From the NCBI RefSeq assembly GCF_900660745.1, contig NZ_LR215048.1, positions 62,001 to 126,000 of the forward strand: 64,000 nt of DNA, in the 5' to 3' direction. Numbering within the stretch: position 1 is the stretch's first letter; each line of letters begins with the position of its first letter. This document shows positions 55,675 through 64,000 of this stretch, in pieces. Source of the DNA: Haploplasma axanthum. GTDB taxonomy: Bacteria; Bacillota_I; Bacilli_A; Acholeplasmatales; Acholeplasmataceae. The translations under genes and the position numbers were made by a program. A model generated the notes under the pieces. The model did not search any database and was not told the origin of the DNA. It saw only the letters and a list, made by a program, of their open reading frames with translations.

Positions 55675-57384
55675 CTAAAATGGTTTAACAGAAAAAGCAA
55701 TATCATTATACTTAAGTGATAAATACTGATCTTTAATAGCTTTTTCTTCTAAAACATCTATGATATCTCCTTTTTGATAATTTTTAACTATATAAATCAT
55801 TTCTTCAAATCTAATTATTTGTGTTCCAAGTCTTGATTGAACTACTTCTAATCCAAACGTTTTATAACGGCCATACCACATTTCTTGATAATAAGCATTC
55901 AATTTTCTAACTAGTTTTATTATTTCTTGATATGTTTTTATTAATCCTTCATTTAATTCTTTATTCTCATATGATTCTAATAATGTTTTTCTTGTTTCAA
56001 GTTTTAAAAGATTAATTTTCATAATCAAAAACTCGAAAGGCGTTTTCTTTAAACTCAAATTTTTTAAAATCTCATTTTGCTTAACAATATGTTGCTCAAT
56101 TTCTTCGTAACTATTCCCCGTAAAATTATTCAAATAGATTGCTAGTAGAGGATCATCCCATAATAAACCTACTTGACTCATTATTGTTTCATTAATCTTT
56201 GTTTTGTTTATTGCTATATTATAATCATCATTAGTAATTTCTTTAAAGACTTTTTTATTTGCTATTCCTCCAAAATAAAGATCACACGATATTTCATAAA
56301 CTCCAAGCAAACTAGTCTTATGATCAGCATATGCTCCATCATCCATCCACTGTGTAAGAATAAAGTCTTTAACACTTGTTTTCAAAGTTTCTTTTAAATG
56401 CATTTTAGCTGTTCTATCTGTTTGGTATTTATCGTATGAAAATCTTGTCCAAACCCATGTTCCAGATGCGAATACTGTTTTTCTTTTTGTATCAACATGA
56501 TTTTTAAGCATTGAGGAAACAATTTTATCATTATGATTGTAATAATCCCAATAAACTAATGTAACATTTTCTGGGATTCTTGAAACTAACTTATCATCTA
56601 AAACAATATTTGAATCATAATAATATTCAATAGGACTTAAAAATCTAAAGAACATATCTGACCAAATCATTACTTCTTTAAAACCTTCTTTTAAAGCCAT
56701 TTCATTAACAATATTTAAATGGTTAGTAAATATTTCCATTGGATCTTTATAACCATTTTTTTTATAAAAAGCTCCAAATCCTAATCCAAATGTTTCATCC
56801 ATACCAACATGAATTTTATTTGTTTTAAAGTTGCTTTTTGCCCATTCAATCATTTTTTTGATTAAAGCATATGTCTTTTCTTCTTCAACAATTAAAACTT
56901 GAGATTGATCTTTATATGGTGAAGAATTTGGCCAGCGTAGAAACTGTCCATGATGACCTAAAACTTGAATTGAAGGAACTATTTCAATTTCAAATATTTC
57001 AGCATATTCAATAATCGCTTTTAATTCATCTTTAGTATATCTACCTCTCATATACCCAAAAGTTGGATATCCATCCAACTCATAAACATCTTCAATATAA
57101 AGCCAAATTTGGTTTACACCCATTAAAGCTTGTTTATAGATTAATTCTTTAATGTAAGAAAGCTTAAAAACGGCACCTCTTGATAAATCAAGCATAGTGC
57201 CAAATGAATCTAGCGTCATATGAAGTTTCTTTTTATTATTAATAAGCAAAACTAAACCTTCTGAAACTGTTTTGTAGTATAGTTTATTATCTACCACTTT
57301 TGTTTCATCACTTTTTATATATTCGCAAATATTATTTTTTATTAAAATACCTTTTCTATTTAATTCTTCAATTGCTTTCTTCAT
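55675..57384 (-). CDS. Glycoside hydrolase family 20-like beta-N-acetylhexosaminidase
   Basis: A TIM-barrel enzyme of 569 residues. The GH20 catalytic Asp-Glu pair is D196-E197 in KIHVGMDETFG. Nearby features are MGVNQIWLYIEDVY, EIEIVPSIQVLGHHGQ and a late tryptophan-rich segment (TQWMDDGAY). There is no signal peptide, so it acts in the cytosol on imported oligosaccharides. The C-terminal third is helical. It lies between nanE and the esterase gene. The sequence does not tell which linkage is cleaved. Confidence 0.87.
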   Translation of the reverse strand: MKKAIEELNRKGILIKNNICEYIKSDETKVVDNKLYYKTVSEGLVLLINNKKKLHMTLDSFGTMLDLSRGAVFKLSYIKELIYKQALMGVNQIWLYIEDVYELDGYPTFGYMRGRYTKDELKAIIEYAEIFEIEIVPSIQVLGHHGQFLRWPNSSPYKDQSQVLIVEEEKTYALIKKMIEWAKSNFKTNKIHVGMDETFGLGFGAFYKKNGYKDPMEIFTNHLNIVNEMALKEGFKEVMIWSDMFFRFLSPIEYYYDSNIVLDDKLVSRIPENVTLVYWDYYNHNDKIVSSMLKNHVDTKRKTVFASGTWVWTRFSYDKYQTDRTAKMHLKETLKTSVKDFILTQWMDDGAYADHKTSLLGVYEISCDLYFGGIANKKVFKEITNDDYNIAINKTKINETIMSQVGLLWDDPLLAIYLNNFTGNSYEEIEQHIVKQNEILKNLSLKKTPFEFLIMKINLLKLETRKTLLESYENKELNEGLIKTYQEIIKLVRKLNAYYQEMWYGRYKTFGLEVVQSRLGTQIIRFEEMIYIVKNYQKGDIIDVLEEKAIKDQYLSLKYNDIAFSVKPF

Positions 57385-57396
57385 TTTAAAGTCCCC

Positions 57397-58086
57397 TTAT
57401 TTACATGAATTAATTATCTCAACATATCTAGCTGTAATTTGTTGTGGACGTGTAATTGCTCCACCAATTACCACTGAAAAAGGATTAAACTTAAGAATTT
57501 TTTTCAAATCATTTAATTCTGTTATTCTACCTTCAGCAACAATTGGTAAACTAACACTCTTTGTTAAATCTTCAACTAATTTAAAATCAGGTTCTTTTAT
57601 TTGTGGCGAATAACTTGTATAACCAGAAAGTGTTGTAGAAATAATATCAAAACCTTTTACTTGAGCAATAATACCTTCTTCTAATGTTGATATATCCGCC
57701 ATTGCAAGTACACCATTATCATGTAAAAACTTAACTTTTTCTTCTAGACTTACGCCATCATTTTGATCTCTATCTGTCGCATCCATTGCAACAATATCAA
57801 CACCAACTTCAACTAATTCCTTAATTTCTTTTAGTGTAGGAGTAATATATCTTTCTGTATTTGGATAATCTCTCTTTATTAATCCAATAATTGGTAAATC
57901 AACAACTTCTTTGATTGCTTTGATATCCTTAACACCGTTCGCTCTAATAGCAACAGCTCCACCTACTTTTGCAGCTAAAGCCATTCTACTCATAATAAAG
58001 TCACTATGGAGTGGTTCATTTTCTTGAGCTTGACACGAAACTATTAGTCCGCCCTTAATTTTTTTCAATAATTCTTCTTTACTCAT
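57397..58086 (-). CDS. nanE: N-acetylmannosamine-6-phosphate 2-epimerase
   Basis: It converts ManNAc-6-P to GlcNAc-6-P. The N-terminal GGLIVSCQAQENEPLHS, the lysine in IGLIKRDYPN, the glutamate-containing DATDRDQNDG region and PIVAEGRI match NanE. 229 residues. No sialate lyase (nanA) or ManNAc kinase (nanK) is in the window, so the substrate could come from sialic acid or a ManNAc-containing polymer. It is between the unrecognised protein and GH20 with gaps of 1 and 12 bases. Confidence 0.94.
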   Translation of the reverse strand: MSKEELLKKIKGGLIVSCQAQENEPLHSDFIMSRMALAAKVGGAVAIRANGVKDIKAIKEVVDLPIIGLIKRDYPNTERYITPTLKEIKELVEVGVDIVAMDATDRDQNDGVSLEEKVKFLHDNGVLAMADISTLEEGIIAQVKGFDIISTTLSGYTSYSPQIKEPDFKLVEDLTKSVSLPIVAEGRITELNDLKKILKFNPFSVVIGGAITRPQQITARYVEIINSCK

Positions 58087-58087
58087 T

Positions 58088-59068
58088 TTACCTCTCCTTT
58101 AACTTCTCATCAACAAATGGAGTAATCGTAATTGATTCTCCTCCATTATTTAATTTTTTTATTTTAAATGATTCTTTATTTGGACATGCCATTTCAACTT
58201 TTCTATTTTCAGTCATTGGAACACGGCATACCATTCCTTCTATTCTTCTAAATAAATATGTGTTTTCCCATACTGCTTCTGTAACTTTTGCCTCTGTTTC
58301 TTTAACAATAAATCCCTCATTACCATATTGATCAATTGAATTAACACGTTTAAATTCTGCTTTATTAGATCCATGACCTTCTGAATAAAATAACGGACTA
58401 TAAAAAACTCTAGGTTTATCTTTAAGTTTAAATCCTTCTCTAATTTTTACATATTTTTCATTTGTTGTTTCTTCAATTAATTCTATTCTTAATTGAAGAT
58501 AATCATTAATTGGAGAATAAACAGCCATCTTAATTTTATCTCCTGGAAAATAATAAAAATCAAAGTCATGCGGATTTGCAACATTCCATGAATTGACATT
58601 ATTTCTAGTTACATTTCCATTCACGTCAAGACAATCTGAATATATGTATCTCCAAAATGGACGGTATGCAATTTTAGGAGTTCCATAGTTTAACTCTTCT
58701 TCATCACCTTTAAATCGATAACCAGAATTAAATCCTAATCCAGCATCACTTTCTGACAAAGAATGTCCACCCATATATACTGAAGGATTATCTAAAAATC
58801 TATCAAAATATACTCGTTTATCATTTCCAAATCTTGCTTGATCCGGAATAAACTCTCCAAGAGTTATTGTTCCCTCAATTCCTAGCCATGTATCCTTTGA
58901 TGAAAAAACTTTTCTATACCATGCTCCTAAAAAACAAGCAGGAGTTTCACAAACTTTTTCTTCATTTTCAATATTCTTATCATATATTGGTGCGTCAATA
59001 AAATCTCTACTATCAGCATAGTTAGAATCTCTTATTGGAATAACAATTTTTGATAAATCTTTTTTCAT
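58088..59068 (-). CDS. Unrecognised 326-residue protein, paralogue of the C-terminal domain of the 62.9-64 kb gene
   Basis: I cannot name this family. The protein is rich in aromatic residues and short strands, suggesting a beta-sandwich. Signatures shared with the edge gene are AWYRKV, IEGTI, PSVYMGGHSLSESDAGLGF, RPFWRYI, YYFPGDKI, YSPINDYLQLRIELIE, SEGHG, FKRVNSIDQYGNEG and WENTYLFRRIEG. It has no signal peptide and starts with the bare domain, so this copy is cytosolic. Its position between the FAD enzyme and nanE (one-base overlap and one-base gap) suggests carbohydrate binding or lyase/hydrolase activity on the same glycan; that is inference. Confidence 0.8.
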   Translation of the reverse strand: MKKDLSKIVIPIRDSNYADSRDFIDAPIYDKNIENEEKVCETPACFLGAWYRKVFSSKDTWLGIEGTITLGEFIPDQARFGNDKRVYFDRFLDNPSVYMGGHSLSESDAGLGFNSGYRFKGDEEELNYGTPKIAYRPFWRYIYSDCLDVNGNVTRNNVNSWNVANPHDFDFYYFPGDKIKMAVYSPINDYLQLRIELIEETTNEKYVKIREGFKLKDKPRVFYSPLFYSEGHGSNKAEFKRVNSIDQYGNEGFIVKETEAKVTEAVWENTYLFRRIEGMVCRVPMTENRKVEMACPNKESFKIKKLNNGGESITITPFVDEKLKER

Positions 59069-60630
59069 TATTTTACACCTTCTTTAAATACATAATCAGG
59101 CCACTCTAATTGTACACCTTCTAGAATTAGTTTATCCTGAAAATCTTTTATTGATTTTTTATTCTTATAGACTTCGTGTGGAGTATAGTTATTCTCTAGA
59201 CAATAACTTACAAACAAACCAGCTACTTCTCCAATATTCCATTCAATTGGATGAAGTCTATAACATCCATTAGTAACATGAGTAGTGCCAATATTTTTAC
59301 AACCTGCAATCAAGTTTTGTTTTGTTTCTGGAATTAAAGCTCCAAGTGGAATTTCAAATGGCCATGTTTCATCAAAAAAATATGTTTTAGTCTCTGTTGT
59401 CATATGAAGATCAATATGATATAAACCAACACCAACACTATCAAAATATTTAGGTTTTTTTAGCGCATAACGTTTATTAATATCTTGTTCTTTAATTGTA
59501 TACAGTGCTTTTATTCTTCTTGATTCTCTAATATACGGTGCTTTAGCAAGCCCTGTTGAAGTTCCTAATGTTTTTGGAGATAACATTATTTCAGGATAAC
59601 CAAATCCCTTTCCATCACAACGTTTTGCTTCTGTTTGTAACCAATAAATTAATGATAGTGTTAACTGTTTAGCTGCATATTTATGATATTCAATATCGTT
59701 ATTTTCAATAATATTTCCTAAGAAATAATCATTTTGCGGCCAGTTTAATAGTGTAGTTGGTAAAACATTCTCTTGATTCTTAAAATGTTTAGGTTCTAAT
59801 ATCTGACGATATGTAAACATTGCAGGAGTATTTTCGTATTCAGTCCCCTTAGTTGCGAACATACTAAATAATCGCTTACTATTAAGATCTAATCCAGCAG
59901 CATACCAACTTAAAACTGATTCATTAAAAGGCATTTGATAACTTTTAAATAAGTCATACATCGCTGGTTTTTCAATTAAATGATTTCCACCCTCATCATA
60001 ACTTATTGCTGCAACCCATGTTATTGGTTGCATATCAAGTGGATGTGCAATTTTTGGAGCATGTGGTTCATTATATTCATCAAAGGATTCAGCACCAGTA
60101 ACATATTTTGTATTTGTTATTGGTAATAAATCACCATTATCAGTTGCATCTATAAAAAACTTAGAACTAACTGTTACATATTTATCTTCTGTTAAAACAG
60201 TAATTTCATAAATTTTGAAATCATCAAAGTTTGCTTTAATAACTTTAGAATTCAACCATATATCTAAATTATTAAAAGGCTCTAACATCTCATTTAATAA
60301 TTTATGAGCTAATACAGGTTCATGAGCATTCTTACTAACCCATCCATTACCTGGATTAAAAACTTCTTTACTTTTTAATTCATCAATAATGTTTTCATGA
60401 TTTCGATAATATTCTCTTACTTTGTTACGATATTCTCGATATGTCTTTGTACATCCAGTTTTTTCAATAAAATCATGTTCATCACTAGGAACTCCTTGTG
60501 AGGTTAATTGTCCACCAATCCAATCAGTTTCTTCAATTAACAATACTTTATGATTTTTCTTTGCTAAACTATATGCACTAAGTACTCCACCTAAGCTACC
60601 GCCCACTACTACTGCATCATATTTTTTCAT
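59068..60630 (-). CDS. FAD-dependent oxidoreductase (FAD_oxidored family)
   Basis: A 520-residue flavoprotein. The dinucleotide-binding motif VVVGGSLGGVLSAYSLA starts at about residue 7, then LLIEETDWIGGQLTSQG and FIDATDNGDLLP, all typical of the FAD_oxidored family seen in polysaccharide-use loci. No signal peptide or redox-active cysteine pair. The reaction is unknown; oxidation of a sugar is plausible. It overlaps the next gene by one base. Confidence 0.88.
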   Translation of the reverse strand: MKKYDAVVVGGSLGGVLSAYSLAKKNHKVLLIEETDWIGGQLTSQGVPSDEHDFIEKTGCTKTYREYRNKVREYYRNHENIIDELKSKEVFNPGNGWVSKNAHEPVLAHKLLNEMLEPFNNLDIWLNSKVIKANFDDFKIYEITVLTEDKYVTVSSKFFIDATDNGDLLPITNTKYVTGAESFDEYNEPHAPKIAHPLDMQPITWVAAISYDEGGNHLIEKPAMYDLFKSYQMPFNESVLSWYAAGLDLNSKRLFSMFATKGTEYENTPAMFTYRQILEPKHFKNQENVLPTTLLNWPQNDYFLGNIIENNDIEYHKYAAKQLTLSLIYWLQTEAKRCDGKGFGYPEIMLSPKTLGTSTGLAKAPYIRESRRIKALYTIKEQDINKRYALKKPKYFDSVGVGLYHIDLHMTTETKTYFFDETWPFEIPLGALIPETKQNLIAGCKNIGTTHVTNGCYRLHPIEWNIGEVAGLFVSYCLENNYTPHEVYKNKKSIKDFQDKLILEGVQLEWPDYVFKEGVK

Positions 60631-60650
60631 ATTTATCGCTCTTTCTACTC

Positions 60651-61379
60651 TTAAATATTTTTCTTCAAAAATTCGTATGAATCATTCAACATTTCAGGTG
60701 TTGATTCATGACCTGTATCATACATTTTTAAAATCGTTGTTTCAGGTAATTTCTTATGTAACTCTTGACTAAATTTAGGATATACAACTTCATCTTTTTC
60801 ACCAAGCGCTAAAAATATTAACGTATTTTTTAATCTTTCGCTATTTCTTAACGGATCATGATTTTCATATTCATGAAGTCTATCCACTACTATTTCATCA
60901 GACCATTTAAATCTTTTTTGTCGCTCTTTATAATATTCAATGAATGATGGTGAGCCAACTAATGTTACTGCGGCTTTTAACTCATCAGTTATTGTTGATA
61001 AATAAAAAGTTATTCCTGACCCCATTGATACTCCATATGCATAGAAACAATCATGCTTAATACCCTTTTGTTTACTAAAAACATTTTCCCATAACATTTT
61101 TGCATCTTTTGCTGTTTGCATTTCTATATCAATAATATGTTGATATTTTTCTTCGTTCGAAATATTTGCAAACCAAGGTGCCATTCTCTCACCATGAAGA
61201 TGTGCATCAACAGCAACAACATAAAATCCTAATTCCGCTAATTTTTCACCACGTCCCATTAAAACATCTTTATTTCCAGTAAATCCATGGAAAAAGAAAA
61301 CTAATGGTTTATCTAAATCATTTTCTAATTCATATGTAACAAGTGGTATTTGTTTAATTACTTTTCTTTGAATTCTCAT
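60651..61379 (-). CDS. Alpha/beta hydrolase (esterase)
   Basis: A 242-residue cytosolic hydrolase. The oxyanion segment is FFHGFTGNK, the nucleophile S118 in YGVSMGSG, and the Asp and His are in GEKDEVV and DTGHEST. It overlaps the DUF4127 gene by four bases. In context it may remove acyl groups from the imported glycan; a general peptidase/esterase is also possible. Confidence 0.88.
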   Translation of the reverse strand: MRIQRKVIKQIPLVTYELENDLDKPLVFFFHGFTGNKDVLMGRGEKLAELGFYVVAVDAHLHGERMAPWFANISNEEKYQHIIDIEMQTAKDAKMLWENVFSKQKGIKHDCFYAYGVSMGSGITFYLSTITDELKAAVTLVGSPSFIEYYKERQKRFKWSDEIVVDRLHEYENHDPLRNSERLKNTLIFLALGEKDEVVYPKFSQELHKKLPETTILKMYDTGHESTPEMLNDSYEFLKKNI

Positions 61380-62893
61380 TTTATTTTAACCTCTAAACCT
61401 GTTTCAAACATTCTATTCCAAGGTGAATATATTTTTTTTATTTCTGGTTTAATATTTTTTAAAACTAGATTATCTTTAATAAACATCTCTAATTCTTTTT
61501 TTATTTGTTGAACGACTAAACCTTGTTTTCCATCTAGCAGAAAATAATGATTTGGTTTTACTAATGTTTTAGCAATTCTACTTCTAACTATTGAGCAATA
61601 TCCAATATCTTCTACATATCTAAGTGCTAAAAACTCAATGATTTCTTTTCGATTTGGATAAAGCCATGAAAAGATTCCTTGTGGTATAGCAGTTCCTAAT
61701 GTGTTTGAAGATGTATTCCATCCTGCATATGCAGATACTTTATATAATAAATTTTTTTGTTTTAATAATTTAAATAAATGAATATCTCCACCATTAGCAT
61801 AAGCAACATCACCAATAATAACAGGCTTATTAATAAAATTAATACAATAATCTGCAAATTCTACAAACTCTACTAACGTTCTAAATGAATCATACTCTAT
61901 CGTTCTTATATTAATACTTCCTGCTTCACGCATTTTTTCTGGTGGAGTATTAACAAGTAAAACTAAATCTGCATTTTTAAAATCATCAATTATTATTCCA
62001 CCGGCAGCTAAAACTTGATACTTAATTGTTTCTGCTAAATATCTATCTTCATATAAAGGAATAATTTGACCATCACCAACACTTGAATATTTTAAATAAA
62101 CTGTTGGCTTCTTATTTTCAAAGTTTAAAATCATTCTAGATAATAAGGTATTAGTAACTTCATCAGCCCCTGGATACATATAAACTTTAAACTCTAAATT
62201 TTTATCTTCAATCATTTTTCTGGTTTTAATTTGATCTAACGCAGTAAAACCATATGGTGATGAATCATCTTGTGGAATAATTGCAAAATCAATAACCTCT
62301 TCTGAAACTAAATTAAGAAAATCATCATTAATTTCGCCGTTAATATTTCTTCTATTAACATAGTCTTCTAAATATTCAATTGGAAGTATTTTTTTAATTC
62401 TTTCAAAATCTTTTGTTTCTTCTTCAGTTATAATCCCTAAATCTTTTTTATGTTCATAAACTCCATACAGATGAATTTCTCTTCCATGAGTTTCATAATA
62501 ATCTGGTTCCTCTTCTGAACTTGAATATTTTGGATTACGCATTAGTAGTTGATATCCATAAATTAAAACTTTTGGATTATTCTTTTTTATTTCTTTTAAA
62601 ACATTAATTCTTTTGATTAACTCATTTTTAGTATCATGATGCAATCTTGATGGAACAATACCACCATAAAGGATTGTATCTAATGCAATGACAAGCCCAT
62701 CAGCATCTTTCGATTCTTTTGTTAACCATTCTATTAATTTATTGATGTTACCTGGAGTTTTCTTATTTCCCATATATTCCATTGGAGGTGCCATAACTTC
62801 GTATGGCATCCCCTTTGTCATATATTGGTTAAAATAATAATTACAAGGTCTTTCATCAAGAGGAATAACTATAATTTTTTTCACCTTAATCAC
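61376..62893 (-). CDS. DUF4127 family protein
   Basis: A 505-residue protein of DUF4127. The start KKIIVIPLDERPCNYYF, then ALDTILYGGIVPSRLHH, RNPKYSS and QDDSSPYGFTALDQ are the conserved blocks. The fold resembles enzymes with a Rossmann-like core, but no activity is known to me. It probably belongs to the amino-sugar operon, as it is flanked without gaps by the edge gene and the hydrolase. No signal peptide. Confidence 0.85.
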   Translation of the reverse strand: MIKVKKIIVIPLDERPCNYYFNQYMTKGMPYEVMAPPMEYMGNKKTPGNINKLIEWLTKESKDADGLVIALDTILYGGIVPSRLHHDTKNELIKRINVLKEIKKNNPKVLIYGYQLLMRNPKYSSSEEEPDYYETHGREIHLYGVYEHKKDLGIITEEETKDFERIKKILPIEYLEDYVNRRNINGEINDDFLNLVSEEVIDFAIIPQDDSSPYGFTALDQIKTRKMIEDKNLEFKVYMYPGADEVTNTLLSRMILNFENKKPTVYLKYSSVGDGQIIPLYEDRYLAETIKYQVLAAGGIIIDDFKNADLVLLVNTPPEKMREAGSINIRTIEYDSFRTLVEFVEFADYCINFINKPVIIGDVAYANGGDIHLFKLLKQKNLLYKVSAYAGWNTSSNTLGTAIPQGIFSWLYPNRKEIIEFLALRYVEDIGYCSIVRSRIAKTLVKPNHYFLLDGKQGLVVQQIKKELEMFIKDNLVLKNIKPEIKKIYSPWNRMFETGLEVKIK

Positions 62894-64000
62894 CTAATTC
62901 TCTTTTGGTCGTGTTATTGCTGTTTCTGGGTGAATTGAAACACTTTGTCCACCTGTAATTGGGTTAATAGCTGTAAAAGTATATGCTGTTTGATCTGGTG
63001 CACCAATTGTAGAAGCTCTATTTTCATTAAATGGAACTCGGTATAGCTTTCCATTAATCTTTCTATGTAGGTAAACACTTTCCCAAATAGCAGTTTTCAC
63101 TTCTGTTTCAGTGTGAATTGCTGTTTTACCTTCATTGGCAACTTGGTCAATTGCATTTACTCTTTTATATGTTGCTTTAATTGTTCCACCATGTCCTCCA
63201 GATCTAAATACTGGACTAACAAAACTTTCTGGATCTTTCCAATTATTATCTTTTCTAATTTTAATTGAACTTTCTAATTTTGATTTTTCAATTACTTCAA
63301 TTTGTAATTGCAAATAATTAACACTTGGACTATATATTATTATTCTAAGTTTATCTCCTGGTAAATAATAGTATTGAGTATCACCAAAATACCAGTTTGC
63401 AATCATATTTGTTTTTGATGACCCAGTCGCTGATACAGAATATCTTCTTCCTTTAGCTAAATCATATGTTCCTTCATCTTTTTCGACAGTTGTTATATAT
63501 CTCCAAAAAGGTCTAAAAGCAAATGATCCGTTAGTAACTCGTTCATTACCATTAACTAAGACTTGTGCAGGTTTAAAACTTAATCCAACATCACTCTCTG
63601 TTGCCGCATGTCCTCCCATATAAATTGAAGGGTTATCTAAGTTTCTAAAATTAGGATCAATATTGAGTGAACTATCAAATGCACCTTCATAACGTCTAAT
63701 TTTAAGTTCTGGAAGTATAACAGTACCTTCTATTCCTACCCAATAATCTTCAGCTGATGTAACTTTATAATACCAAGCTCCACCAAAGACTTTTTGATCT
63801 GCTGGTTTTGCTGCTTCATTTTCAATTGGATTAGACCAAATTGGAAATGGTGTAATTACTTCATAAGTATCTCTTACTATTACTTGTTTGGTTAAGATTG
63901 TTGACTGATTACGTGCTTTATCAAAAACATAAAATTTAACAGTATATGTACCAGTTTTTGTTAAATCAAGTTCTGATTTATCAATTTGAATATTTCCAGT
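62894..64000 (-). CDS. Large Ig-like-domain protein with C-terminal unrecognised domain (5' end beyond the window)
   Basis: The frame is open from the right edge to the stop at 62894; an internal ATG at 63619 is not the true start. Translation from 64000 gives an Ig-like (DUF5011-type) repeat, seen as SELDLTKTGTYTVKFYVFD and QVIVRDTYEVITPFPIW. A domain of about 320 residues follows that is homologous to the whole 58088-59068 protein (AWYYKV, IEGTV, PSIYMGGHAATESDVGLSF, FRPFWRYI, YYLPGDKL, YKRVNAIDQVANEG). The Ig-like part implies secretion or surface display. Function unknown; glycan binding or cleavage fits the context. Confidence 0.82.
   Translation of the reverse strand, partial: TGNIQIDKSELDLTKTGTYTVKFYVFDKARNQSTILTKQVIVRDTYEVITPFPIWSNPIENEAAKPADQKVFGGAWYYKVTSAEDYWVGIEGTVILPELKIRRYEGAFDSSLNIDPNFRNLDNPSIYMGGHAATESDVGLSFKPAQVLVNGNERVTNGSFAFRPFWRYITTVEKDEGTYDLAKGRRYSVSATGSSKTNMIANWYFGDTQYYYLPGDKLRIIIYSPSVNYLQLQIEVIEKSKLESSIKIRKDNNWKDPESFVSPVFRSGGHGGTIKATYKRVNAIDQVANEGKTAIHTETEVKTAIWESVYLHRKINGKLYRVPFNENRASTIGAPDQTAYTFTAINPITGGQSVSIHPETAITRPKEN

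Noticed and set aside
1-64000. CRISPR arrays, tRNA and rRNA genes, prophage genes
   Set aside because: No regular spaced repeats, tRNA cloverleaf signatures, rRNA sequence or phage structural genes were recognised by reading; a tRNA scan would settle it.

Overview
The window is AT-rich, densely packed bacterial DNA. TGA is a stop codon (for example at the end of glyA) and tryptophan is TGG, so the standard code applies. Several traits suggest a deep-branching, fermentative Mollicutes-like or Erysipelotrichia-like member of the Bacillota, such as the Izemoplasma/Acholeplasma/Haloplasma neighbourhood. These are the mnmG-rsmG-parA order, a tadA-SRP RNA pair, SpoVG, a T-box on serS, PduL as phosphotransacylase, class I FBA, pyruvate formate-lyase and a small LtaS-like enzyme. 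The lineage is an inference; no rRNA is present to test it. Most genes are on the minus strand, and the left edge is probably close to oriC.

Layout. 1-8.1 kb: housekeeping genes (parA fragment, rsmG, mnmG, tkt, a membrane protein, SRP RNA, tadA, an AlkD-like protein, tdk, rpmE). 8.1-17.3 kb: one tight operon glyA-rnfC-rnfD-rnfG1-rnfG2-rnfE-rnfA-apbE/NusG_II-Gx transporter. It is an Rnf-type electron-transfer complex with two enlarged multi-FMN RnfG proteins and no rnfB. 17.3-29.3 kb: yebC, ppa, folD, pflA, pflB, a 49-residue protein, mfd, pth, prs, spoVG and ksgA.

29.3-35.5 kb, plus strand: a troABCDR-type metal ABC operon with its DtxR-family regulator and a matching palindromic operator. 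An IS110-family element interrupts it exactly between the Shine-Dalgarno sequence and the start codon of the ATPase gene. The element's upstream non-coding region looks like a bridge RNA: three segments match the donor ends and the target flank in the order and polarity expected for that family. This lets the ends and the empty site be deduced from the sequence.

35.5-54.6 kb: a BMP-family (nucleoside) ABC importer, RNase M5, an HD phosphohydrolase, a VOC protein, a GNAT, pduL, a HIT protein, a two-component system, T-box-serS, an LtaS-like sulfatase-fold enzyme, udk, nagB, a maltose-type acetyltransferase and class I FBA. 54.6-64 kb: an operon that looks like catabolism of an N-acetyl-amino-sugar glycan (DUF4127, alpha/beta hydrolase, FAD oxidoreductase, an unrecognised protein, nanE, GH20, SGNH esterase). 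The unrecognised protein shares its whole length with the C-terminal domain of a large Ig-like-domain protein that runs off the right edge.

How the parts fit (inference): sugars enter glycolysis through nagB, nanE and fda. Pyruvate is split by PflB, and acetyl-CoA probably yields ATP through PduL plus an acetate kinase outside the window. Redox balance and ion gradients may involve the unusual Rnf machinery.
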